DNA from: Tribonema minus
Lineage: Eukaryota > Sar > Xanthophyceae > Tribonematales > Tribonemataceae
Direction: 5' to 3'
DNA: 64,000 nucleotides
Assembly (NCBI GenBank): GCA_017506865.1
Contig: JAFCMP010000074.1
Coordinates: forward strand, 248,001 to 312,000
Under the pieces are notes generated by a model. That model did no database searches. It saw only the letters and a list, made by a program, of their open reading frames with translations, and had not been told where the DNA came from. Position 1 is the first letter of the stretch; each line of letters starts with the position of its first letter. Made by a program: the position numbers and the translations under genes. Positions 22,720 through 35,700 of this stretch are shown here, in pieces.

Positions 22720-25700
22720 CTACACCGTACGTCTGCAGCGGCCTACCTCAACCATGGTGCTCTCGGTCAAAGTGGCAGCGCGCGCCGTAGAGTTTGCGGC
22801 CTGCAGTGAGTCAGCACACGACCTCAGGTTGAAGATAGCCGTGGCGCGACGGCGCAGGAAGGCAGCGGCGCGCTCCTTGTTCTGCCTTATCGTCTCGTGC
22901 ACCTCGTTGACCTGGCAGTAGGACAGCAAGAGGGACCAGTGAGGGGATGTGCTATGCCTGCATACACGACATGTTCAACAGCATGTCTGAAGATGTGGCT
23001 GTTGCATGAGGAGGGAAATCGTCACACAAACCGCGAATCATCAAGACACGCCCCGAGGTTTTGGCAGGCGCCTGAGCCCTGAGTAAAACTGCTGGCGGCT
23101 TTGACTGAGGCCTCATTCACTTCGATCATGCGAAATTAAAGTCAGCCAGAATGGATATGTTCAGGACTGGCGCACTCCAACTCCAACTTCAACATGAAGT
23201 TCAGAAGTTCCTCATCAGGGACGAAGTGTTGTAGTTCAAGTTTGCAAAGTTATCAAGCTCTCATTCCAGAGTGTGGACCATATGCCAAAGCGCGTGTTGG
23301 AACGTCGTGGTGCCTTCCTTCCAATGATATGCGGACTGCTTGCTTTGTTCTTGCAAGAAAAAACCTCTCCAACATGTGGTACAGTACCATGAGCTTGATC
23401 AAGCATGTTCTCCTGTGCTGTGGCAGCAATGATGGATGCACAGGGAATTGAGGGGCAAGGCATGCTGTGATTGCATGCGCAAGCGAGTAACGAGCAGCAT
23501 TCAGTACCGCGTGCACGCCCAAAGCCAATTGCGATGTATTGCTGTTAATGACATGGATGCGATTACTTTGCATGCCAAGCACACTTGTTGTTTCAACCAT
23601 GACGACTCGCGCACCGATCCCGGTGCCTAAAGGCCTAGACTACCTACCTTGTTGACAGCGACCTCCACCAGCGCCTGCATGTCACGTGCGTTGTTGCCCA
23701 CGCGTACGCAGTGACGAGCAGCCGCCACGGCAGCAACGGCGGCGGCTGCGGGCGCTTTACAGATGGAGAGCAGTGCCACTCTGGTGTCGGCGTCGTTGGT
23801 GGCGATCGCGTACAGCTGCACGCAACATAGGACAAACACATGTCGAGATGAGAGAGATTGATGTGAAGAGGGCATGCATCTGCTGCAGCTGCTTGATTTT
23901 GCAGTCATTGTTCCCGGGGTTCTCCACAGATGAATGTATGTTTGAAGTAGTGCTCTATGGTGCCTGCAGTGCGAGCTTTTGTTGCAAGGCCATGGCTCCT
24001 GCGCTATCATCGATCATGCGTTCGCACAGCAATGATTATACTTGGCACGCAGCGTGCGCGGTGACACAAGATCACCGGCACTACTGTGAGCACTGCTTCA
24101 TGATAGTATGACACCACACTCCGCGGTGCACCAAGCCATCGTGCCTCAAAGGTACGTACTCTTTGCTTCTGCCGCAGTGGGTCGTAGCAGGCCTGAACAT
24201 TGCATGCTCACAACAATGTTCTGTACTGGTAGCTGCGTAACAACAAGCGAGCACTCGACACACCTCTGCCAGGCGATTGTCCAGCTTCTTGAGCTCGCTA
24301 GTGAACACAATGCCTGTTGCATGCAGCGTGGCTGCGACGGCCGCCTGCGCTCCGATGTCCGCCTGCTGCTGCGGCGGTGGCGCCACATGCATCAGGGTGG
24401 GCGTACCCAGGCGTGCCTGCCTCCTGGTCTGCTGAAACAGATGGAAACAGAAGTGCGCAGCATTCGATCATCAGCATACACTTGGAATGAGAGGCTGTGT
24501 GCGCGCTGATATGTTCTAGTACAGAGATCGTCTGACACAAACACATCATGACGACTTTCCAGCCGCTGCTGTCATGCGCTGCACAACTTGGGCCAGTGCA
24601 AGCGTTTCAAGAGCAATCCTCAGCACAGAAGAAAATGGGCTTGAATGTACGCCCTGCATATCTCATGTGCAGCTGTTGTGCCGTTACTGTGCTTGCCACA
24701 CCGCAACTGACAGTGCGTCAAAGCTAGGAGTGTCATCAGGTCAACTTCACCATCAGAGTACTTGTGCTACGTTATTGCTGCCATGAGCAGTTGCAAAGTA
24801 CATATCTGTACAAGTTAGAAATACCTGTTTGCGAGGCATGTTGCAACTGAAGCTCACCACTGCCGTGTCTCCTTCAACAATTGCTTCAGCAGACACCAGC
24901 TTGCCCATAGCATCGTTGGTCGACGCATACAGCGGCCTGGGTCCCTGCACGCAGTGGCACACAGCCGTGTTAGTGGAGTAGGTACAGAGTCAGTTGTGAT
25001 GGCACTTGCGGGCAATGATTGTGAGTGCTGGTGCACAACGGCACATGTACATGTACACATGGACACCGTTGGCACCAAGCTGTAACACAGAATGCTGAAG
25101 CCGATATCAATACAACACCTTTGGTTAACAATCAGCAGTCACTGCACGCGTAGGCAATGGCTGCGAACATTGGTGCGCAGACCCGTGCAACGCACCTTGC
25201 ATATGTTGCACTATGTGTCAAAGCCCAAATTGCAACCTGCCCTACTATGCAAGCATACGCAGGGAAGGCTTGATGGTGTGTGCTGTACACATAAAAGGTA
25301 CGACAGCAACCTACACCTGAATGCAGATGCACGTTTGGCGTTTTCATGCAGGAGTACGTTACTGCGCTTCATTGCAGCACTCCAGAATATAAAAGGTACG
25401 ACAGCAACCTACACCTGAATGCAGATGAACGTTTGGCGTTTTCATGCAGGAGTACGTTACTGCGCTTCATTGCAGCACTCCAGAATGTTTCAAGCTGGAG
25501 AACACACGTGGCATTCTCATGTGTACGGCATCATACACATTTGCGACCCGCTTCAACAAGTTGAGCTTCATCACCAACTCTTTTGAGATGCCATCTGTTT
25601 CTACGGCTGGCATGCACTTGAGCATGTTGGACAGCAGATGCTGTTACGCCGCAGCAACCCGCAGTCCGTCTTTGTAAAGCTGCTGGAAAGTCATGACGCG

Positions 25701-27165
25701 GCATGCGCTGCAGCTGCAAACGGCTTTATGCAAGTAATACTTCAAGTGCAAGTAATACTTCAAGTGCAAGTAATACTTCAAGTAAGCGGACCGCACTCTC
25801 TGAAGGTCTGAGGCGAACAAGCCACCAGGACATGTGCATAAGGAGGGCAAAAGCTGATACAAACTCTCAAACCCTTGTACCTTTAATCTCAGCCCAAACT
25901 TTACCACGACTAGTAATCTGCAGGCAAACAAAACATGAGACGGTTGTACAGAAGACAGCAGTGCTTATGCACTCAGACTCACCTTCGTCGTGCCTCCAGC
26001 CGTAAGGTGGGCCGCTTGGGAGGGGGGGGCGTGCAACTTCGAAGTCCTCATTGATGCACTGCCGCTTTGACCTCAAACCCTATCCCCAGCAAAAATACAA
26101 CCCTAAACCTAACCTTGATCCTAATTTCACCCCTCAACCCAGGGCAGAAACGCCACTACACTAGACTAAGTGTGGAAAACGGCAGTGCCACACTGTGGCA
26201 TGTAGACTGAGAGCCACATTCTCAGACCGACCTTGGCTCACACATGTCTATGCATGTGTATGTCACAGCAGCACTGACCTGCATCGCAGCTCCGGCCACT
26301 CCAGCCATCGGGGAACCCACTAGGGGCCCCGGGGGTGGGGGTGCACTCTCACTGACAGGGTCCTCACTGGTACGCAGCCGCTTAGGCACTTCAGGCGGTG
26401 CAAGGTCGGCAGCTTCCGCAGTCCTGACGGAACCCGCCATCGCAAGTGCCGCCGCGGCAGTGCGCAGCGGCAGCGGCGGCGCCGATTGAGCGCTGGCATC
26501 CTTCACCTGAGGCAGTGCATGCAGATGCACGTGTTCCGTGCGTCATGGCTTCGCTCTATGAAATGCATGCATGCTCTGAGTCAGTTGTTCTCAGCGCCTC
26601 TGACAAATGGGATGCATTCAGGAGCAGGTCATCAGACGATTGAATGTGAGTCGCGTTGGCATTTGCTTGCAGGGTACGCATGGCAAAAACAACAGCACGG
26701 CAAACCTTAGTTGTCATGGCCGACAGTGCGGCAAGATGGGGTCTAGAACTGATACATGCAGGCAAGAAAGCCTGGAAGTTGTGGATCAGGTTACATGATG
26801 TAGCGCATATCCTACTAGAGGTGTGTACATTTTGTTCATACCTGTTTTTTCTTGCCTGGGTCGGTGCTCTCCAGCCTCGCCTTTGCGAGCGCAGTCACCT
26901 GCACTACAAACCTGTGAAGGTACCGCTCGTCGAGGACGTCTGCTGTTCCGCAACCGCGCCAGAGCTTCGTTTTGCCGGCTTGAAAAAGCTCGGCAGCAAC
27001 TGCAGCGCTGTTCCGACCACCTGGGCGCTTTGCCTTCGTGATGACCAGCTGCGCCAAGCGATCCACTGACAGCTGCTGGCTTGCGTTCAGCTGCAGCGGC
27101 GATGCGCCTTCGAAGGCCACGAGGACCAGCTGAGACACATCGACCGACAGCGATCGCGGCCCCAT
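22720..27165 (-). CDS. Helical multi-exon protein, unknown function
   Basis: Exons with clean borders, all phase 0: 27165-26842 (ATG start, MGPRSLSVDVSQLVLVAFEG; donor CAG/GTATGA), 26506-26279 (Pro/Ala-rich), 24944-24825, 24428-24264, 23815-23648 and 22911-22720 (ending TAG after GRCRRTV). A further block at 25682 downwards (QLYKDGLRVAAA) hits TAA at 25644-25646 but continues in the same frame with coding-like residues (MPAVETDGISKELVMKLN) to about 25480. Modules resemble one another: LYKDGLRVAAA, LYASTNDAMGKLVSA and LYAIATNDADTRVALLSIC. This suggests an internally repeated alpha-helical fold, perhaps armadillo/HEAT-like by appearance only. Basic and Pro-rich linkers separate the modules. No catalytic motif is seen. 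The TAA means the gene is damaged, the exon is skipped, or the sequence has an error. Confidence 0.6.
25291..25486. repeat. 98-bp tandem duplication
   Basis: Two copies of a 98-bp unit (25291-25388 and 25389-25486) differ at about one base. The second copy abuts the 3' end of the damaged minus-strand exon at 25480-25682, suggesting a recent local slippage or repair event. Confidence 0.95.
26074..26140. repeat. Degenerate telomere-like tract
   Basis: Variant C-rich words such as AACCCTA, CCCTAAACCTAACCTTGA and CTCAACCC follow each other. They resemble an eroded CCCTAA-type array inside an intron. Confidence 0.5.
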
Positions 27166-27612
27166 AGCTCCTGACGCTGCTGCAAGCACAAGTGTTCAGC
27201 AGAATGGCCAATCAGCGCGGATATGAATGGTAAGCAACACATAAGACTGCCACATGACGCGACGGAAGCTCGTGATGGAGATGAGAGACTGAGAAGTGCC
27301 GATGTCTTGGGTCTCGGCTAATCGGCTGCTGCTGATGTATCTTTTGCTCAGCACATGCAGCTTTGGCCCAATCGCTCATGACGCACGCGTCTACTACATG
27401 GTCGAGGCAGCGGAGTCGCTGTTGGGGCGTCTGTGTGTGCTAGTCTCTGTAGTATTCATCTGTCTTACGTCCTGCGGCTTGCTGTCAATCTCCCCTGTGC
27501 ACCTGCCTACCCTTGCCTCAAGGCAGCCCTTGCCCCCAGGGCAGCCCTTGACCAAGGCAGCCTACCTCCTGCAAAGCTGCCTCTGTCAAAACTGAATTAA
27601 AAAAACTGACAG
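27166..27612. other. Upstream region of the 22.7-27.2 kb gene
   Basis: About 450 bp between the presumed ATG at 27165 and the left target-site duplication of the large transposon. A plus-strand ORF of 99 codons (27296-27595) has a hydrophobic segment but no support. The promoter presumably lies here. Confidence 0.35.
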
Positions 27613-27621
27613 TTACAGTTG

Positions 27622-27696
27622 GCACCATAACACATACCGGTCGCCCAGCTTTGAGCCCCCTACCCCCGACCCCCCCGACCGAAACCCCAGGGTGCT
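27622..27696 (+). repeat. MULE left terminal inverted repeat
   Basis: About 75 bp, matching the reverse complement of 38127-38200 with a few mismatches and small C-run length differences. Both start GCACCATAAC and end near CCCCAGGG(T/C)GCT. Confidence 0.93.
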
Positions 27697-28547
27697 AGAA
27701 ACGCCAAAAAAATGTTGTTCGCGTGTTGGTGCCCCGTTGCGGCACGCCAGGCATCGATTGGCGGTGGCAGTGGCGTGCGTATGATATGAGTTCCATTGCT
27801 AAGCTTGTTCGCTGAAAAGCAGAGCTATGGCGCTCCAGTAGACAGTAGTTTGCGCTCGCACGGCTACTTGTTTGGCTTTGCTTGTGCGTTATCACGATGC
27901 ATCGCGCGGCTTGCTGCCAATTACCTAATTGATACACAGCTGGCATTCACCCCCACTGCTTTTGGTTTTGCTACAGCTGCATTTCCACGCCAATGCGATG
28001 AGCAAGCTGTCAGATTGGCCAGGCGCCAACATACATATGCCACAAAAGAAGACTCCGATCTGATAGCTGGTGATCCGCAAAACAGCTCCTACAACTGCAT
28101 CAAGACTAGATCCAGACTAGCACAAGCATTACTTGTAACAGCACCATTTTAGAGTCATACAAGCAGTGGCAGCAGCATGTGTTGCACTCAGCAGCAGGAA
28201 GGCACAAAGCAGGAGAGGAGACGAAAGGCAGTATCTGTTGGTAGAAAACAGAAATTGAAATTTGCGGGAGTAGCAGCAATGACAGTGTGAACGCACAGCA
28301 GCGCTGGATAAACTCAAACTGGAGGTGGGTTTGCAGGGCCACTTTTCTGCCGCGTTTTTCGCTTGGGATAACATGCCTTACTCTGTCGCTGGAAGTTACC
28401 CAGCGACCGTTCCTTTGTGGGTTGGCGCCCACACTCTGGCATGCGCACCAGCGGCTTGTTGCAAACAAGCGCATCCGCGGCGTCGGGCGCAGACCGCTTT
28501 CGGTGACTAAACAAAGGCTTGCAAGTCCTGTCCGTCTCTTGCCTGTT

Positions 28548-29063
28548 TCAAGTCATCTTGCTAGGAACTGATTCGACTGCAAAGTGCGGCATTGATGCCT
28601 CGCAAAGATCTGCCAGTTCACGCATGGCCGGCATAACCTTGTCTAACTGGGCTGGCGCAACCAATTGTGCATTGTTTGCAAACTGGCAAACAACTGCTGC
28701 GCAGCGCCTGACCTCTTTTACCCTTTCAGGCAGCGCGCCTGCCTCCCCAATTGCACTGCTGGTGGACTTGGCGGTCTGTGTCGCCTCAATCAGTGCCTTA
28801 CACCGCAGCCTCCCCCCCAAACCTGTTGAGCGGCTCCTCAACGTCCAGCGGCATTGCTAGGGGTGGGAGTCGCCGCACTTCAATGCGCTCATTGATGTCA
28901 GCAGGCGCCGGAGGATCGTAGGTGGCGAGGTTGCACCCGGTCTTGAATGTATCGTGTAGCTGTGCTGCCAGAAGATGGGCGCATGTGTGGAACAGCTGCG
29001 TGTCCAGGCATGTGCAGAACCAGGTGTAGATGTTGAGGGTGCATGAAGCAGCTGTTGGAGCCG
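28548..29063 (-). CDS. Second gene of the MULE, unknown product, frameshifted
   Basis: A minus-strand block from about 29063 (acceptor CTGCCCAG, or CCAACAG at 29050) reads LNIYTWFCTCLDTQLFHTC and later YDPPAPADINERIEVRRLPP. At a run of seven C on the plus strand (28812-28818) this frame turns to a stop. With six, it would continue as RLRCKALIEATQTAKS through a helical tail to TGA at 28548. The continuing frame looks equally coding, so one base in the homopolymer separates an intact ORF from a broken one. It lies 650 bp downstream of the transposase stop, on the same strand, inside the terminal repeats. I recognise no Ulp1-protease or other known MULE accessory motif. It may be an ancillary transposition gene or a captured host fragment. 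Confidence 0.5.
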
Positions 29064-29715
29064 CTGGGCAGAGCCGTCTGGGAGAAGGCAGACGGGGAAA
29101 GCCATATGTCAGCATGATATTGCTGGCAGTATACTCAGTATGTGAGAAGCTCTCTGCAGCGGAAGCTTGATGTTTACAACTCAACAGTCGATGCTCATCA
29201 TGTTTGTGCACAAATTTCAACAACAAACGTTGTCAAGTGTATGTGGTGACATGACACCCCAAAAGGGGGGGCGGGGGTGCCGCGTTTACTACTGGTGTGC
29301 AATAAAAATACAGCTGCATCATTAAAAATCACAATACGCAATATGCTACTTCTAGAAGTAATATGTCAGGTATTACGTCCCATCATACAACAAAAAATAA
29401 TCCAAGTACTACCTACTGTGGTGACAAAGCTCCTTTTTCTTTGAGCTGAACGCAAAAAAAAATCAATAGTACTTTGCCATGACCCAACAGTGTGGCAATC
29501 GCAGTGTTGAAAAATTAGTTTCCCCAGCCATTACCAGCGCAACGGCAACTTAAAAACTGAGTACCAATGGCAAGAAAAAAATGGCCTACAACCGTCATGG
29601 CCATCGCTGCACGACTACAACCAGTATGCGATTTATGAGGGCCACTGTGACAGTTGCCCTGCTCAAGCGATATTGGTGACGTCCAAATCGCTGCCCTAGC
29701 AAGGTATGCTAAATA

Positions 29716-32700
29716 CTATTGCGGCCAGTGAGTGAGTGTAAGACCAAAGTACTTCTCTTGCCTGCATTGAAGTACACCGCTGCTCAAGTCGACCTCCTCC
29801 AAGTGGTCCACGAGCGCCTCAGCAGTGCGCAGCCGCATAGCGTGCGTGAATCCGATGCTGGTGGCGGCGGCCTCGAGGTGCTTGCATACATTGCGGCATG
29901 CCTGAGGGCACGAGCAGAAAAGCTCTCCCACATGTCCAGAGTAGCTGGTGGAACTGGGGTGCTTGACGCTCGTGCATGTGAACCCCCCAATGGCCTTGTC
30001 TCCAGTTGGAGTGACGTAGCCGCGTTCGAGTATGAACTGGACTTGGTGCTGGTGGCGCTGCAGTGCTGACATAGCAGCTGCGTAGAGGCACATAATTAGG
30101 AAAATGATAATGTTAGTGTACTAGCCTACATGCCTCAACATGAGAGCGTTTCATACTGTGCTATGCATCGCACGCCAAAACGCGTGGAGCACTGTCATTG
30201 AGTTGCATCCTACTTCAACAAGAAGCGGTAGCGTCACCCTCACAGCCAATTCAATAGGAAGGTTTGGGGCGCTGCGGCAGTGCTGTCATTTTCAAGCATT
30301 AAACAGCAGTTGCACGATGGCTTGATCATGGCAGAATGAACAAAAAAATTGTGGTGATGTTAGCGCTGACCGCGGCTGCACTTAACAGGCATTCATGCCA
30401 TGCAAAAAACCTATGCATAAAGTATACTTGTCACGCTGGCGAGGTCTTCATGTGCTTGGGCCATGTCAAGCCTATGAATTAAAGTAATGTTGCTCACCTG
30501 ATGATTCCAGGCCGGCCAGCTTTTTCTGACGGTCATGAATGTAGTGAGGCATGACTTCGGTGACAAGCAGAGAGAGCAGCTGCGCCAACTGCCGAGCCTT
30601 CTTTCTCATCAAGAAGACGTACTTGAGAGTCCCATTCCAGCGCTCCAGGTGGTTGTTGGTGTTGACGTCCGTAGCAGACACTGCTGTTCGCCCATAGAAT
30701 GCCCAATGCTCAGCACAGCACGCCCAGTTGTCGTTGTAGTACTGCACCACCGCTGCATGGTGTGCCCACCTGCATAACATACACATGAGAAAGTGCGTGC
30801 TGCAATCATCACATCTAGTTGGACAGAAAAGAAGTAAAGGTTTTCTTAGTGCTGCTCAGCATCATCCGTCAACATGGGCAGTGCGGACAGCAAACAGGGA
30901 TGGACATCACAAGAGCTCATTGGTGCGACTCAAGGAGCAGTTACATGCTTGCAACAGAGGAAATTAAGCCTTCAATAACATTGAGCACTTCAATAACATT
31001 GAACACTTCTCTGTATATGGTAGGCAATTGGCTGTTGAATAGGCTTGGTGCAGAAAACCTCAACTTGAAGTAGTTGTGGTGACGCACCACTCGTGCCCAT
31101 TACCTTTTAAGTTAAAACGTGATGTTCGCGTTCATTATACCTGCTGCCGCAGGTGGCTGACACATGAACAAACCAGTTGTCATTAAATGTTGGCATGATG
31201 TACCGGGAACATCTTCAAGTTCTAGCTGCAACATGATGACACAGCAATTGAAGCATGAATGCATGTACCCGTCGCCACTGCATATAAATAGTCACAAATG
31301 CATGCACTCACTGCCAACTGCATAAGAAATCGTCACAAGGGCATGAGCAAAAGTGCGCGCAAACACGCATTTGCAATATATGTCAAGATGCCTCAATTAT
31401 GGCAGTAATACTGTGAGCCTCTCTGGAGATGTCCTGCACATAAAAGGAGTTGATGCATCGTAGTTCTTGAGGTACATGTATTGGCAGCACCGATACTGCA
31501 AAGGCAGCCTGCGTCAATGGTAGAACAGTACCAGCGATACATCACGGTAATTCCAAACTGATGAATCATGGTTCGTTCATGGAACACTAAACTTCAACAG
31601 TGCATTTGCGTGATCTACTGAAGTCTTCATTGCTGACAGCAACAAAAGGCCCAAATGAAAATTACTACCACAAGGTGTCTAAATGTGTGCGCGACACAGA
31701 AGTACACCATGCCCTAACAGCATATGCGTGAGTGTAATTTATGGCAGTCACCTGTGCTTGAACGCAGTTTCTTCGATGACAAAGTTAGCACGGTCCCTGA
31801 TGCCAGCTAACTTCTTGATGTTGGCCAGTATTGCCTTGCGCATGCCCTGGTCCCGCACACCTCCATCGGCACTCCGCACGAAACGCTCCCAAGCTTGTAG
31901 TACGTGGAAGAAGCAGAGGAAGTACTGGATGCTGCAGTCGTCCAGTGCGCGCATTTCCGTTGGAGACTTGTCGATCATGGCATATCTGATGGTGCGAGTC
32001 GTTTTCTCCTGCACCTTCTGGTCCCGCCAAAGCACAGGTAGCAAAGAACATGATGTATGATGGTCAGCGTGCTTTGGTGACAAACAGGCAAACACCAATC
32101 TATGCATACATGGCACTCACAAGAGCACACATGCCACTTTATCAGCAGGAATATACAGACAAATCAGTGTTGGAAATCAACGTCGGAAATGTAAATGCAA
32201 GTGTTGGGGATCCATCTCTGAATTTCAAGTCAAATGCAGAGTGGGATTACTGTGTTCACAACCCGCTTATTAACAACTGCGTCATTTAGAGCACTGCCAT
32301 CAGTCAACATTCACGTTGTGAGTCAAGTGCGTCATTGGCGTCCACTGAGCACACTGCAAACAGATATTAATCATTTGTTGCCGCAAGTGTGCTGACAAAT
32401 TGAATGCGCTGCGCCGGTGGTGGGACAGTGAGCAGAGGCTTCGGATCAGGGTGTGTGTGTTGAAGATGAAGTTAAAATCCAAAACAGCATGCTACTGTAC
32501 GGTAAAAAAATTATCATACACAATGAGAACTTGACTGCTGGCATCAAAATAAATAAACATACTGAAAATCATCAGACAGGCTGCATCATGAGATGGTGAA
32601 AAGCGGTAGGCCACAGACAGGCCTAATCATGGTATGGTGAAAATCAGTACGCCACAATGCTGCCACAAGGCCCGAGGCATCAAAGTGACAGCCGTTGATG

Positions 32701-35700
32701 CCACCACGCGCGGCATGCCACTAACACAACAGTTTGTATTACTGCAACAGTTTGTATTACTGCAACTGTCTGCCTTTGCGCACTGCTGGTGTGAATGGAG
32801 ACGCAAGCTGCCTGTAAAATCTTGTCAGAACAGAAGTGCTTATGAAAGTAGTTGACACTTACGTCCATGAAAAGCTTGACCTCCTTGGCTGCCTGGCTCG
32901 AGGTGAGCATGAATGCGACAGGTACGTCTTCCCTGAAGTCATCCACCACCACCAGGCTGTACAGCTGGTAGCCATACTTGTTGGTCCCCCCCGTTGCATC
33001 CAGCAGCACCATACGGTCATCTCCGGCTCCAAATGCATCAAGCATGGCGATGCCAAATGCAACAGCCACAACGATGCAAAAGTGTGTGGTCACCTTGCCG
33101 TCCTTGTCTTGCTCCTGCATCAACACAGAAGCGAAGTGCCGAAAGGTCATGCAATCCATGATGTGCAGTACTTCACGCATGGGTCAAGGCGCATGTATCA
33201 GTTGAGCCAACAGCAAGTTAAAAACTTGAAGTTTGGCATCAGACATCACAAGGGCCCTTGCGGGTCGATATTGTACCACCTACCATGTTGAAAGTCGTCA
33301 AACTGTGACCAGCGCAGGCGGAACATTTACTTTACAATTTTGGGGCACACAATTCTATTTTAATGGGCTGGGCGTAGTACGGATTACTTGTCAGGCTTAG
33401 ACATCACGCAATGATAATGATAATGTCTGCAGTGCCACAACAGTGGAGGGTCACAATGAAAGTAGGCAAATGCTGCACTGGCTAACCATTGGCATAGGCA
33501 AGGACAACAAAAAGGCCTTGCTCCGCCCAAATGAGACTCTGAAAGTCCACATCCAAGCGAACAATTATGCTATGGTCAGGTCGGTCAGGACGTGCAAACT
33601 CTTTGAGTTGAGCAGGTTGGCCTCATTCACATCTACAAGCTATCTGTTCATTACGGGTAAAGTTGGTTGAGCCGTGATAATGCACGTTCATGAGTGACTG
33701 AAGTTGAAGTTAAACTGAAGTTGAAGTTTTTTGAAGTATGATATTACATCAGGATCAACAACTGAACAAGTGAGTAGTCAGCAGAATGCCGCTGACATAG
33801 GGCTACAACGTGGCATCACCTAACTTCAACGATACTTCTGCCCTGGAGACTTCACTACTGGACAATCGTATCGGTGGTATTTGGGCTTTCAAGGTCGCAG
33901 TTGAGCTCAGCGAAGCCAACATGTAGCAGTTCCATAGTTGCTATTTGCAAAGTTCACACAGGCACACAAAACATGGAGCTCAGTTGCATGAAAAAGCACG
34001 TGTATGTCAAGTTGAACTTGTCACGGTTGGGCAAATTTCCAAAAGTGAGTGCAACTGCAACTTGCCTGTGGCTGATAATGAAGCAGGGGGGTTGTCATCT
34101 CCCATCTGCTGCCATGCAGTCACCAAGCACATGACAGCAGCCATATCATTGCGGTGTAGTCTGCTGTCGCTGGACATCTGCTTGGCGATGCGGTGAACGT
34201 CACTGGTGGTAAGCCGCTTGCGCCTGCCTTTAAACGACTCCAGGTATTCCCCGATCACCTCCCTGTCAATGACCAGCACCACCTGGTTTTGGAGGGAGAC
34301 ACGATGTGCGTTTTAACAGATGCGCGCAAATCACAAATGACATACTTTGGAAGTACTTGATCTGAAAGGTTGAAGTTTGAAGTGAGGCAGTGACACTCAA
34401 GACACGGACAAATGACGATCAGACCTCACCTTAGTAAAGCTCAAGATACCGACAACGTACTGTGACTCAGCGGACCTTATTTGCAAGTCAAAGTCAATGG
34501 CATCTGAAGCAATTGTATCACTCTCCATGTCTCCAGCTGAGTGATTTGTACTCAATGTGTCTGCAATCAACCATACTTTAAAGTCACACACAACGGTTTT
34601 CATAGGCCAATAACATGACACTTGCACAAATACTACTTCGACATGAGTACGTCAATGCCGCTGGCGAAAAACTATGTAAAGAGTAGCCCGTATGCAATAG
34701 GGTTACTAACCCTAACCTTAACCCCAACCCTAACTTCAACCCTAAATCAATACTTCCCGATCATTCAGCAGTACTATATTGTTGTATGCCAAAGTCATAG
34801 TATAAAGTCATAGTATAACATGCAACATGCAGAAAAGCTTTGTTTATGCATCATTCATACGCTGCACATAATCTAGCCAGTGACTGTACAAAAGTATCAA
34901 TACCATAACACTCAATGAACCTGAAGACATCCTTCATACGCTGCGCATAAGCTAGCCAATGATATACGAAGGCACCACTCCGTGCAACAAACCTGAAGGC
35001 ATCATTCATACAAATAAACCTGAAGGCATCATTCACGCTGCACATAGAGTTGTAGCAACTAAATATTGAATGATCTGAATAATTGTACTTAGACATCACC
35101 TGCAGCGGCTTCAGGCCAAGAGACAGCAGGTCCCACGCTCGCTGCTGCAGAGCAGGATGCGGTTTAAGCCACAGAACATCCTCTGTGCAGCCTGGCTCAT
35201 GCTGGGTGTGCCGCGCTGTCTGTATGGCCAGTGCCTCCGGGGCTTCTCCCTTGCGCTGCCAGATTTGCACATTCAGCTGGAAAGTGAGCCCACTTTTCTG
35301 GTTCGCCTGGGTACCCTGGTAGGATCCTGTATAGACTGCTTTTCCGCGCTTGCTCGTGCGCACTTGTATGTGATGCTGGCAACTTTGCGACCTTGACTGC
35401 TTGCCATGCCCTTCTCCATTCTGGCTCGAATGCCAGCAGCTTGATCGGGCGGCAGCCCAAAATCAGAGTCTGTTGCGCACAACAGATGAAAATTGCAGTT
35501 GCCCAGAACTAAGAGTGTGGCAAAAAAAGATGAGTGCCACAGTTGCGGATCTGACTAAATATTGATGCCGGTGGTCACACACATTTGCCTCAGTAGTTAC
35601 TGCAAGGCACACAACTCAATGACGTTAAAAAGAGACCAAAGTATGACGTCACAGTGTTGGACTCATGCATAACCTGCAAGTAGAGCAAAAGGACAGGGAC

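Noticed and set aside
28548..29063. Ulp1-type protease of KAONASHI MULEs
   Set aside because: The catalytic His-Asp-Gln-Cys pattern is not visible.
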